Shown here: positions 28,610 to 37,059 of the stretch, piece after piece
Layout of the letters: the number at the start of each line of letters is the position of its first letter
Numbering within the stretch: position 1 is the first letter of the stretch
Origin: Brevibacterium daeguense
Lineage (GTDB): Bacteria; Actinomycetota; Actinomycetes; Actinomycetales; Brevibacteriaceae
Assembly: GCF_021729135.1 (NCBI RefSeq)
Contig: NZ_JAJTWW010000001.1
Coordinates: 124,001 to 188,000, forward strand
DNA length: 64,000 bases
Direction: 5' to 3'
Translations under genes and position numbers: made by a program
The notes under the pieces: model-generated
Databases searched by the model: none
Told to the model about the DNA's origin: nothing
Seen by the model: only the letters and a program-made list of their open reading frames with translations

Positions 28610-30922
28610 TCAGCTCAGCAGAGCACGCAGGATCCTGACTGCTCCGTCCTTGTCCAGCGGCTCGTTGCCGTTGCCGCATTTGGGCGACTGGATGCAGGAG
28701 GGGCAGCCGGTCAGGCATTCGCAGGCCTCGATCGCCTCCAGCGTGGCCCGATGCCAGGAGTCGAAGCAGTCGAAGCCGCGCTCGGCGAACCCGGCTCCGC
28801 CCGGATGCCCGTCGTAGACGAACACCGTCGTCATTCCGGTATCGGCATGCATCGCCGTCGACACTCCGCCGATGTCCCACCGGTCGCATCCGGCGAACAG
28901 CGGCAGCAGCCCGATCGCCGCATGCTCGGCCGCGTGGACGGTGCCCGGCACATCGACCTTCGTCAGCTCCGCCTCGGCCAGCAGATCAGTCGGAGCCGTC
29001 CACCAGACAGCGGCGGTGCGCAGCGTGCGGGCCGGCAGGTCGAGCGGATGCTCGCCCAGCACCACCCCGGTGCGCTGCTGGCGCAGCTGGTACGCCACGA
29101 CCTGGTCGGTGACCTCCACCGTTCCCTGGAGCACTCGCGCCCCGGAGGGAAGAGTGCGCGAGCGGGCTGTCGACTCGACTCGGATCTCCGTGACCGACTT
29201 CGCCTGAGTCGTGTAGTCGACGATCGCCTCCTCGACGAGGGCGACCCTGGACTCCAGGTCGAGGTCGCCGACGGCGAAGGTCCGTCCCTGGTGGATGTAG
29301 ATCGCCCCGGGGTGGCTCTGCGTGTGGGCACCGGCCTCGTCGATCGTGCCCAGGAGCGTGCCGGTCGATCCCTCGACGATCCGGACCTGCCCACCGCCGG
29401 ATCCTCTGATGTCCGTGAGATCGGCCGCCGACTCCGCCTTCGCCCAGAACCAGCCGGTCGGCCGCTTCCGCAGCATCTTCGCGGCCGTCAGCGAGTCCAC
29501 CACCTGTCGGGCAGTGTCGCCGAAGCCGGACAGATCGGCAGCGGTCAGCGGCACCTCGGCCGCGGCCGCGCACAGATGACCGGCCAGCACATAGGGATTG
29601 CCCGGGTCGATCACCCCGGCATCGACCGGTGCCCCGAAGATCGCCTCCGGATGATTGACGACGTAGGTGTCGAGCGGATTGTCCCGGGCGATGAGAACCG
29701 CCGCCCACTGCTGCCCCGCTCTGCCCGCACGGCCGGCCTGCTGCCACAGGGAGGCGAGCGTGCCGGGCCAGCCGGCCATCACCACCACATCGAGGCCGGC
29801 GATGTCGATGCCGAGCTCGAGGGCGTTCGTCGAGGCGACCGTGCGCAGCCGGCCGTTGCGCAGTCCCGACTCGAGCATCCGCCGCTCCTCCGGCAGGTAT
29901 CCCCCGCGATACGCGGCGACCTGCCGGGGAAGGGTGTCATCGATCAGTCCGACCTCCCGCCGGACCGCCTCGGCCAGGGTCTCCGCGCCCCGTCGGGATC
30001 CGATGAATGCGATCGACCGGCGGCCGGCGCAGGTGAGATCGGTGAGCACATCGGCAGTCTCCGCGAGGGTGCTTCTGCGGGTGGAGTCGGCCACCTCGGT
30101 CTCCGGAAGGAACGGCGGCTCCCACAGGATGAACTCGCCGGCCGCGCGGGGGGAGGCGTCCTCGGTGACCGCCGTGCACTCCCGACCGGTCAGGCGGGCG
30201 AAGGTCTCGGCCGGGGCCGCCATCGTCGCCGAGGCCGCGATCACCACCGGATCCGCACCATGGTGCCGGGCCAGGCGCACCAGTCTCCGCAGCACCAGGG
30301 CCACATGCGAGCCGAACACTCCGCGGTACCGATGGGCCTCATCGACCACCACGAAGCGCAGCGTCCGCAGCCAGCGGCTGAACAGGGAGTGCCGCGGCAG
30401 CACCGAGCGGTGCAGCATGTCCGGATTCGTGAACAGCACGTTGGCATGCGAACGCGCCCAGGCCTTGTCCGCCTGCGAGGTGTCCCCGTCATAGGTGCCC
30501 GGTCGCAGCCCGCGCAGCACCAGCGACCGCAGCTTCGAGAACTGGTCGGCGGCCAGCGCCTTCGTCGGCGACAGGTAGATCGTGGTGGCCTGCCGCAGCG
30601 GGACCTCGTCCCGGGTTCGGGCGACGGAATCGAGCACCGGCAGCAGGAAGCCGAGGGACTTGCCCGAGGCGGTGCCGGTCGAGATCACGGTGTCGGCGCC
30701 CCGGTGCGCGGACTCGGCTGCTGCCGCCTGGTGAGCCCAGGGCCGCTCGATGCCGGAGGAGCGCAGCGCTTCGACGACCTCGGCGTGGACCCAGTCCGGC
30801 CATGCCACCGGCCTGCCCGTCCGTGCCGGGAAGCGCTCGATGTGGCGGATCCGGTCGGCACGGCGCCCGAAGTCGCCGATGAGATCCACGAGCACGGAGG
30901 GGGAGTCGACCATGCCGGACAT
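28610..30922 (-). CDS. DEAD/DEAH-box helicase with DUF1998 domain (Rv3649-like)
   Basis: 770 aa. Lhr/Hrq1-type superfamily 2 helicase: Walker A STGTASGKSLGF near residue 70, motif II VVDEAHRYRG, ASATM (motif III), IAFIGSRRGAETL, VASTNALELGIDIAGLDVVVMAGWPG and QQAGRAGRAG. The C-terminal zinc module CECLTGCPSCIQSPKCG is the DUF1998 Cys cluster; Hrq1-type proteins act in DNA repair, the likely role. ATG 30922 or 30913 is possible; 30922 is preferred because a -10 box lies 5 nt upstream. The reading frame runs open far beyond 30922, but that part is antisense to the methyltransferase. Confidence 0.9.
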   Translation of the reverse strand: MSGMVDSPSVLVDLIGDFGRRADRIRHIERFPARTGRPVAWPDWVHAEVVEALRSSGIERPWAHQAAAAESAHRGADTVISTGTASGKSLGFLLPVLDSVARTRDEVPLRQATTIYLSPTKALAADQFSKLRSLVLRGLRPGTYDGDTSQADKAWARSHANVLFTNPDMLHRSVLPRHSLFSRWLRTLRFVVVDEAHRYRGVFGSHVALVLRRLVRLARHHGADPVVIAASATMAAPAETFARLTGRECTAVTEDASPRAAGEFILWEPPFLPETEVADSTRRSTLAETADVLTDLTCAGRRSIAFIGSRRGAETLAEAVRREVGLIDDTLPRQVAAYRGGYLPEERRMLESGLRNGRLRTVASTNALELGIDIAGLDVVVMAGWPGTLASLWQQAGRAGRAGQQWAAVLIARDNPLDTYVVNHPEAIFGAPVDAGVIDPGNPYVLAGHLCAAAAEVPLTAADLSGFGDTARQVVDSLTAAKMLRKRPTGWFWAKAESAADLTDIRGSGGGQVRIVEGSTGTLLGTIDEAGAHTQSHPGAIYIHQGRTFAVGDLDLESRVALVEEAIVDYTTQAKSVTEIRVESTARSRTLPSGARVLQGTVEVTDQVVAYQLRQQRTGVVLGEHPLDLPARTLRTAAVWWTAPTDLLAEAELTKVDVPGTVHAAEHAAIGLLPLFAGCDRWDIGGVSTAMHADTGMTTVFVYDGHPGGAGFAERGFDCFDSWHRATLEAIEACECLTGCPSCIQSPKCGNGNEPLDKDGAVRILRALLS

Positions 30923-30927
30923 TCTCC

Positions 30928-30937
30928 CATCTACGCT
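30928..30937. promoter_or_regulatory. Overlapping divergent -10 boxes
   Basis: TACGCT (30932-30937, plus) ends 6 nt before GTG 30944; TAGATG (30933-30928, minus) ends 5 nt before ATG 30922. Only 21 bp separate the two start codons, so both mRNAs are probably leaderless and the promoters compete. Confidence 0.4.
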
Positions 30938-30943
30938 GGGCGG

Positions 30944-32506
30944 GTGACGGATACACCTCAAGCTCCTGCCCCCGGAGCGGACAGCCTGCGCGCGCTCGCG
31001 GAGATCCTCGTGGGCAGCCAGTACACCCCCGCCGGGCTGCGAGGGCTGTGGGGGATCGACGCCGACGCCGCCCTGCAGCGCAGCAACGCCGCGCCGGCGC
31101 GCTGGCAGATCCGCCGGAGCCGCGATCCCCGCGCGGTGCTCGCAGGCCTGTTCCTGCTCGAGGTGCCGCAGCCGCGCACGCGGGTCGACGCCGTGCTCGG
31201 TCCCGTGCTCGTCGAGCGCCTCATCACCGCCGGACTGCTCTCCGTCGCCGAGGCGACCGTCACCTCGCGCCTGGCGCTGACTCCCTGGGCGGTTCCCACC
31301 GGGGTGCCCCGCGGCGCCCGGCCCGGTGACGAGACCCTCTTCCTGCTGGCCGACCACGGCACTCTCGCCCGGCCCGTGCCAGTGCCGGGAGACTTCGTGC
31401 TCGGGCTCGGCGGTGCCGGGCGGACCCTGGCCGACATCACTCCGCGCCACGCCGTCGGAACGGCCGTCGACATCGGAACCGGCTGCGGGATCCAAGCGCT
31501 CCTGCTGGCCCGGCACGCGGACCATGTGGTGGCCACTGATGTCTCGGAGCGCGCGCTGCGGATCGCCGCCCTCAATGCGCACCTCAACCACGCCCCGAAC
31601 ATCGAGTTCCGGCAGGGCTCGCTGTTCGAGCCGACCCCCGAGGCATTCGACCTCGTGGTGTCCAACCCACCCTTCGTCATCACGCCGCAGGGCCGGACGC
31701 CGGCCTTGGAGTACCGCGACGGGGGCATGACCGGCGACGGGGTCATGCGCCGCCTCCTGGAGCAGACACCCGCCCACCTCACCGCTGACGGCCACGCGGC
31801 CTTCCTCGGCAACTGGGAGTACGGGCCGGGGCGCACGGAGCCGAGCAGCTGGAGCGACGCCGCCGACACCTCGGTGATGGTGATCGAACGGGAGCGGCTG
31901 GACCCGGCCGCCTACTCCGAGACCTGGATCCGCGACGGCGGAGTGCAGCGGGCCGGCGAGCGCTTCGAGCGCGACACTGCCGCATGGCTGTCGGACTTCG
32001 CCGCCCGCGGCGTCGAGGAGATCGGCTTCGGCTGGGTGCGGATGCATCGGGGCGAGCCCGAGGCGGGCGCCGGCGTGAGGCATTTCGAGCGGCTGGCCGG
32101 CCCGCTGGGCGCCAACCCCGTCGGCACCGGCGCACACCTCGACACCCGATTGGCTATGCTGGAATGGCTGCACACCGCCGACGACGATGAGCTTGCGACC
32201 ACTGCATTCGTCCGCTCCGGCGACGTCACCGAACACCGGCACCACACCCCGGGCTCCGAGGCGCCGACCATGCTCACGATCGAGCAGGGCATCGGCTTCG
32301 GGCAGACGTTCGCCTCGGACCCGGCGCTGTCGGGCTTCCTCGGAGTGGCCGACGGCAGCCTGAGCCTGGGGGCGATCAGCGGTGCGCTGGCCAGTCTGCT
32401 GGACATCGAGGAGCCCGCCCTGCGGACCCAGCTGATCGGCCAGGTCCGGAGCCTCGTGCCGGCCGGTGTGATGTATCCCGCTGTGTCGGAGCCCTCCGAA
32501 CACTAG
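30944..32506 (+). CDS. SAM-dependent methyltransferase (HemK-like, DUF7059 type)
   Basis: 520 aa. The N-terminal ~150 residues form the helical domain typical of this actinobacterial group (Rv3644c/helicase neighbourhood). The class I methyltransferase core has the SAM loop DIGTGCGIQALLLARHADHVVATDVS near residues 180-205 and the NPPF motif (VVSNPPFVI near 242), which marks N5-glutamine or nucleobase amino methylation. A C-terminal ~200-residue domain of unknown role follows. Target not known: release factor, ribosomal protein or RNA are all possible. GTG 30944 is taken from the adjacent -10 box. Confidence 0.85.
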   Translation: MTDTPQAPAPGADSLRALAEILVGSQYTPAGLRGLWGIDADAALQRSNAAPARWQIRRSRDPRAVLAGLFLLEVPQPRTRVDAVLGPVLVERLITAGLLSVAEATVTSRLALTPWAVPTGVPRGARPGDETLFLLADHGTLARPVPVPGDFVLGLGGAGRTLADITPRHAVGTAVDIGTGCGIQALLLARHADHVVATDVSERALRIAALNAHLNHAPNIEFRQGSLFEPTPEAFDLVVSNPPFVITPQGRTPALEYRDGGMTGDGVMRRLLEQTPAHLTADGHAAFLGNWEYGPGRTEPSSWSDAADTSVMVIERERLDPAAYSETWIRDGGVQRAGERFERDTAAWLSDFAARGVEEIGFGWVRMHRGEPEAGAGVRHFERLAGPLGANPVGTGAHLDTRLAMLEWLHTADDDELATTAFVRSGDVTEHRHHTPGSEAPTMLTIEQGIGFGQTFASDPALSGFLGVADGSLSLGAISGALASLLDIEEPALRTQLIGQVRSLVPAGVMYPAVSEPSEH

Positions 32507-32509
32507 TGT

Positions 32510-32515
32510 TAGATT
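32510..32515 (+). promoter_or_regulatory. Possible topA -10 box TAGATT
   Basis: TAGATT starts a few bases after the methyltransferase stop, in an AT-rich patch. The leader to topA (about 75 nt) includes a hairpin, tgctcgg with ccgagca (about 32538-32558). Confidence 0.35.
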
Positions 32516-32591
32516 CTTATGAGTTCCCTCGGGGGATGTGCTCGGCGCAGCACCGAGCAGCCCTGGGACTGTACCCGTTGAAAGGAACGCA

Positions 32592-35426
32592 GTGGCATCA
32601 ACTGCTACGCAGCCGCGGCGCCTCGTCATCGTCGAGTCGCCGACCAAGGCCCGCACCATCGTGGGCTATCTGGGCGAGGGCTACGATGTCGAAGCCTCCG
32701 TCGGCCACATCCGCGATCTGCCGCAGCCCTCGGAGCTGCCCGCGGATATGAAGAAGGGTCCTTTCGGGAAGTTCGCGGTCGACGTCGACCACGGCTTCGA
32801 GCCGTACTACCGGGTCGATCCCGGCAAGAAGAAGAAGGTCGCCGAGCTCCGCGCGCTGCTCAAGGATGCCGACGAGCTCTACCTGGCGACAGATGAGGAC
32901 CGCGAGGGAGAGGCCATCGCCTGGCACCTGCTGGAGGTCCTCAAGCCGAAGATCCCCGTCAAGCGGATGGTGTTCCACGAGATCACGCCCGAGGCGATCT
33001 CCCGGGCGCTGGAGAACACCCGCGAGCTCGACACGAACCTCGTCGACGCGCAGGAGACCCGGCGCATCCTCGACCGGCTGTACGGCTATGAGGTCTCGCC
33101 GGTGCTGTGGCGCAAGGTCAACCGCGGCCTGTCCGCCGGACGCGTGCAGTCCGTGGCGACCCGGCTCGTGGTCGAGCGCGAACGCGAGCGGATGACGTTC
33201 GTTCCCGCCAGCTACTGGGATCTCGACATCGAGCTCGCGGCACCCGGGAACGGGAACGCCTTCGCTGCCAGGCTCACCGCCTATCACGGCACCAAGGTCG
33301 CCTCCGGCCGCGACTTCGACGACCGGGGACAGCTCAAGTCCGGTGCCGACGTCGTCGTCCTCGACGAGGCCATGGCCACCGAGCTGGCGGAGACTCTCAA
33401 CACCACGGCCAGGGAGGCGCTCACCGTCTCCAGCCTGGAGACGAAGCCGTACTCGCGCCGGCCCGCCGCTCCGTTCACCACCTCCACGCTGCAGCAGGAG
33501 GCCGGCCGCAAGCTGCGGATGTCGTCCCGGCACGCGATGCGGGTGGCGCAGTCGCTCTACGAGAACGGCTATATCACCTACATGCGAACCGACTCCTCGT
33601 CACTGTCCGCGCAGGCCATCAGCGCCGCCCGCCGCCAGGTGTCCGAGCTCTACGGTCCCGAGTACGTGCCCGACTCCCCGCGCCTGTACGCGAGCAAGCA
33701 GAAGTCCGCGCAGGAGGCCCACGAGGCGATCCGACCCGCCGGTGACTCCTTCCGGACCCCGGCGCAGGTCTCCAACAAGCTCTCCGGGGACGAGTTCCGG
33801 CTCTACGACCTGATCTGGAAGCGCACGGTCGCCTCGCAGATGGCCGACGCCAAGGGCAGCACCGCGACCATGCGGATCACAGCGGACCTGGGGGACTCGC
33901 AGACGGCCGGCCTGACCGCCTCGGGAACGGTGATCACGTTCCGGGGCTTCCTCGCCGCCTACGAGGAGGGCAGGGACGTCGACCGCTACGACACCGCCGG
34001 CGGCGAATCGCGCCTGCCTCAGGTGTCCGAGGGCCAGCAGCTGCGGGTCGACCGGGCCGAGGCGGACGGCCACACCACCGCGCCGCCGCCGCGCTACACG
34101 GAGGCCAGCCTGGTCAAGACGATGGAGGAGCTCGGCATCGGCCGGCCCTCCACCTACGCCGCGATCATCTCGACGATCCAGGACCGCGGCTATGTGCGGA
34201 CGCGCGGCAACGCGCTCGTGCCGACCTGGGTGGCCTTCGCAGTGGTGCGCCTGCTCGAGCTGCACTTCGCCGGACTCATCGACTACCAGTTCACCGCCGC
34301 GATGGAGTCGGACCTGGACCGGGTCGCCGCCGGTGACGAGGACGGGTCCGAGTGGCTGTCGACCTTCTACTTCGGCGACGAGTCGGAAGACCACCCCGGT
34401 CTCAAGCCGACGGTCGACGACCTGGGCGACATCGACGCCCGGGAGATCAACACGATCCCGATCACCGAGGGCATCGATCTGCGCGTCGGCCGGTACGGGC
34501 CGTACCTGGAAGTCGCGCAGGAAGAGGGCGAGGAGCCCAAGCGCGTCTCGGTGCCCGACGAACTGGCGCCGGACGAGCTCACCGCCGACAAGGCCCGCGA
34601 GCTCGTCGAGACCTACGGCAACGGTGACCGGGAGCTCGGCACCGACCCGGAGACCGGCCACACCGTGGTCGTGAAATCGGGTCGCTACGGCCCCTATGTC
34701 ACCGAGGTCCTCCCGGAGGAGGAGCAGACCAAGGGCAGCAAGAAGGTCAAGCCGCGGACTGCGTCCCTGTTCAAGTCGATGGAGCCGGCGAGCGTCACCC
34801 TGGAGCAGGCGCTCAAGCTGCTCAGCCTCCCGCGCGAGGTGGGCACGGATGCCGACGGCACGGCGATCACCGTGCAGAACGGCCGCTACGGCCCGTACCT
34901 CAAGAAGGGCACGGACTCCCGATCACTGACCGACGAGGAGCAGATCTTCACGATCACCCTCGAGGAGGCACAGGAGATCTACGCCCAGCCCAAGCAGCAC
35001 GGACGCAGGGCAGCAGCCCCGCCGCTGCGGGAGTTCGGCGAGGACCCCGAGTCGAAGAAGCCGGTGGTCGTCAAGGATGGGCGGTTCGGCCCCTACGTCA
35101 CCGACGGGGAGACGAACGCGACCCTGCGCAAGGACGACTCCCCGGAGGCGATCACCGAGGCGCGCGCCTTCGAGCTGCTGGCGGAGAAGCGGGCGAAGGG
35201 CCCGGCCAAGAAGCGCACCACCACCCGCAAGACGCCTGCGAAGTCGACGACCAAGCGCACGACCGCCGCGAAGAAGACGACGACTCCCAAGAAGGCGCCG
35301 GCGAAGACCGGTGCAACCGGGAAGTCGGCGTCGGGCACGACGCGCACGTCGACCAGCGGCGCGACCGGGAAGTCGGCGTCAGGCACCGCGGAGACGTCCG
35401 GCTCCTCCGACTCGAGCACGTCCTGA
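32592..35426 (+). CDS. topA: DNA topoisomerase I
   Basis: 944 aa. Type IA enzyme that relaxes negative supercoils. Toprim start RLVIVESPTKARTI, acidic metal residues in DEDREGEAIAWH near 100, catalytic Tyr330 in ITYMRTDSSS. The C-terminal half has four GRYGPY/GRFGPY repeat modules instead of zinc ribbons, as known in actinobacteria, and ends with a Lys/Thr-rich disordered tail (about residues 872-944) that aids DNA binding in mycobacterial TopA. GTG 32592 is chosen with AAAGGA 7 nt upstream; a longer frame from 32538 lacks family support. Confidence 0.97.
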   Translation: MASTATQPRRLVIVESPTKARTIVGYLGEGYDVEASVGHIRDLPQPSELPADMKKGPFGKFAVDVDHGFEPYYRVDPGKKKKVAELRALLKDADELYLATDEDREGEAIAWHLLEVLKPKIPVKRMVFHEITPEAISRALENTRELDTNLVDAQETRRILDRLYGYEVSPVLWRKVNRGLSAGRVQSVATRLVVERERERMTFVPASYWDLDIELAAPGNGNAFAARLTAYHGTKVASGRDFDDRGQLKSGADVVVLDEAMATELAETLNTTAREALTVSSLETKPYSRRPAAPFTTSTLQQEAGRKLRMSSRHAMRVAQSLYENGYITYMRTDSSSLSAQAISAARRQVSELYGPEYVPDSPRLYASKQKSAQEAHEAIRPAGDSFRTPAQVSNKLSGDEFRLYDLIWKRTVASQMADAKGSTATMRITADLGDSQTAGLTASGTVITFRGFLAAYEEGRDVDRYDTAGGESRLPQVSEGQQLRVDRAEADGHTTAPPPRYTEASLVKTMEELGIGRPSTYAAIISTIQDRGYVRTRGNALVPTWVAFAVVRLLELHFAGLIDYQFTAAMESDLDRVAAGDEDGSEWLSTFYFGDESEDHPGLKPTVDDLGDIDAREINTIPITEGIDLRVGRYGPYLEVAQEEGEEPKRVSVPDELAPDELTADKARELVETYGNGDRELGTDPETGHTVVVKSGRYGPYVTEVLPEEEQTKGSKKVKPRTASLFKSMEPASVTLEQALKLLSLPREVGTDADGTAITVQNGRYGPYLKKGTDSRSLTDEEQIFTITLEEAQEIYAQPKQHGRRAAAPPLREFGEDPESKKPVVVKDGRFGPYVTDGETNATLRKDDSPEAITEARAFELLAEKRAKGPAKKRTTTRKTPAKSTTKRTTAAKKTTTPKKAPAKTGATGKSASGTTRTSTSGATGKSASGTAETSGSSDSSTS

Positions 35427-35448
35427 TCCGACCGAGCCCAGCTCGAGC

Positions 35449-35491
35449 GAGACCAGCCCGAACACAGCTTGAGAATGAGACCAGCCCGAAC
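35449..35491. repeat. 15-bp direct repeat in topA-esterase gap
   Basis: gagaccagcccgaac occurs at 35449-35463 and again at 35477-35491. Function unknown; the 98-bp gap shows nothing else. Confidence 0.6.
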
Positions 35492-35524
35492 GCTTCCGCC
35501 GCTCCCACTTCGAATCGAGGATCG

Positions 35525-36202
35525 ATGCAGGACCCGTCACGCAGCCGAGCCGCCCACCAGTCCGCAGAGCCGTTCGTCCGCTGGTCCCGCCCCGAATCCG
35601 AGCGGGCGGGCAGCGCCCTGCTGGTGGTGCTGCACGGGCTGGGGGCCGACGAGAACGACCTGTTCGGCATCGTGCCGGAGCTGCCGGAGAAGTTCACGGT
35701 GGCGTCCGTGCGCGCGCCGCTGGCCCTCGACTACGGCGGGTTCAGCTGGTTCCCCGTGACCCCGCAGCTCGCAGCCGATCCGCACGAGGTGCGGTCCTCG
35801 GTCGAGGGCCTGCAGCGATGGGTGGCCTCGCAGCGCGAGCAGTTCGCGAGCACCTCGCTGCTCGGGTTCTCCATGGGAATGGCCATGGCGACCTCGCTGC
35901 TGCGCATCGAGCCGGAGGCGTACGCCTGCACCGTCGGGCTGTCCGGCTTCGCCATCGACCCGGGCGAGAGCCCGCTGGCGGGCGTCTTCGACGATGACGC
36001 CGTCACCGCCGTCCGGCCGAAGGTGTTCTGGGGCCGCGACCAGCACGACCCGATGATCGATCCGCAGATGATCGCCTACACCCGCAGTTGGGCCTCCGAC
36101 CGCGTGCAGCTCACGGAGCAGCTCTACACCGGGGTCGGCCACGGCATCAGCCCGCGCGAAGTCAGGGACGTCAGCGAATTCCTCGGCGCCGCAGTCGGCT
36201 GA
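35525..36202 (+). CDS. Alpha/beta hydrolase (phospholipase/carboxylesterase type)
   Basis: 225 aa. LLVVLHGLGADENDLFG near residues 35-51 forms the oxyanion region; the nucleophile Ser is in LGFSMGMAMA near 117; the catalytic His in GVGHGISPREV near 206; the acid is likely the Asp of FWGRDQHDPMI. The fold and length match the small serine esterase family (PF02230). Substrate unknown. ATG 35525; cautiously a single gene. Confidence 0.85.
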   Translation: MQDPSRSRAAHQSAEPFVRWSRPESERAGSALLVVLHGLGADENDLFGIVPELPEKFTVASVRAPLALDYGGFSWFPVTPQLAADPHEVRSSVEGLQRWVASQREQFASTSLLGFSMGMAMATSLLRIEPEAYACTVGLSGFAIDPGESPLAGVFDDDAVTAVRPKVFWGRDQHDPMIDPQMIAYTRSWASDRVQLTEQLYTGVGHGISPREVRDVSEFLGAAVG

Positions 36203-36229
36203 GCGAGCCGGACGCTGATCGCTCCCCGG

Positions 36230-36976
36230 CTACAGCACGTGCCTGTCGCGCTGCTGGGAGGCGGCGCGCGCCTCGTCGGCAGTGAGCTTCCCGGGAATCA
36301 GGCGGCAGCGCTCTGCGAAGGCATTCGTGAACGCCTCCGTGGCCTGGTCGACGGTGATCTCCGGGTGGATCTCCGAGATCGCCCCGCCCGTGGCCGGATC
36401 CCACGTGACGCCCAGGGCGGACTCGATGTCGATGAGCACCGCGCGGATGGGATCCGGATCGGTGATGATGATCGAGGAGGAGAACAGCCAGCCGCGGCTC
36501 GTCACCCGCTGCGCTGTGCCGATGGCCTTGATCCGCCCCGCGACATTGACACTGTGCTCTCCGGGGCAGTACTCGCCGGGGATCTCACCGAGGCGTGCGT
36601 CGACGCCGATCCCGCGCAGCACCTGGGTGTAGAACTCGCCGAAGCTCGAGAACCGCTGCTGGGTCCCGCTGAGCAGGTCGTCAGCGGGCTCCAGATGGTC
36701 AATCACCAGGCTGCCCGGATGATAGACGGCGACCCGACCGCCCAGGGAGCGCAGCACAGGAGTGAAGCCGTGGTCCCGCGCCGCGTCGACCGCCTGGGAG
36801 AAGCCAGGCAGGAAGCGATCGCGTCCGCCGAAGGCCGCAGTCGGCTGCGGACGATAGATGCGCAGCACCCCGGCGCGGCGTCCCGCCTTGACCTCGTCGA
36901 GGAGGACGAGTGCCTCGGCCAGGGCCGTGGCGGGGTCGTCGGAGGCGGAATCCAGGAGGGTGAGCGGGACTGACAC
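36230..36976 (-). CDS. Lipoate--protein ligase family protein
   Basis: 248 aa. Biotin/lipoate A/B ligase fold: LRIYRPQPTAAFGGRD near residues 39-54, LRSLGGRVAVYHPGSLVIDHL near 76-96 (RRxGGGxV-like), the substrate-binding region YCPGEHSVNVAGRIKAIGTAQRVT. The Lys of GRIKAIGTAQ is the expected catalytic residue. Could attach or transfer lipoate or octanoate. Convergent with the esterase, 27 bp apart. Confidence 0.82.
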   Translation of the reverse strand: MSVPLTLLDSASDDPATALAEALVLLDEVKAGRRAGVLRIYRPQPTAAFGGRDRFLPGFSQAVDAARDHGFTPVLRSLGGRVAVYHPGSLVIDHLEPADDLLSGTQQRFSSFGEFYTQVLRGIGVDARLGEIPGEYCPGEHSVNVAGRIKAIGTAQRVTSRGWLFSSSIIITDPDPIRAVLIDIESALGVTWDPATGGAISEIHPEITVDQATEAFTNAFAERCRLIPGKLTADEARAASQQRDRHVL

Positions 36977-37046
36977 TCCAACAGGATAGGCCGAGCCGGC
37001 CGGGAGCAGGTGCCCGCGCCGGTGTCCCGGTGTCAGCGCCGCGAAG

Positions 37047-37052
37047 TAGAGT
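37047..37052 (+). promoter_or_regulatory. -10 box TAGAGT of tmk
   Basis: TAGAGT ends 7 nt before the GTG at 37060, again compatible with leaderless transcription; gaagg in the same gap is too close to the start to be a normal ribosome site. Confidence 0.45.
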
Positions 37053-37059
37053 TGAAGGC

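Noticed and set aside
28610..32659. A 1349-codon open frame on the minus strand through the helicase and the methyltransferase
   Set aside because: Only 28610-30922 has helicase motifs. The rest is antisense to the well-supported methyltransferase and reads as low-complexity, as expected in high-GC DNA.
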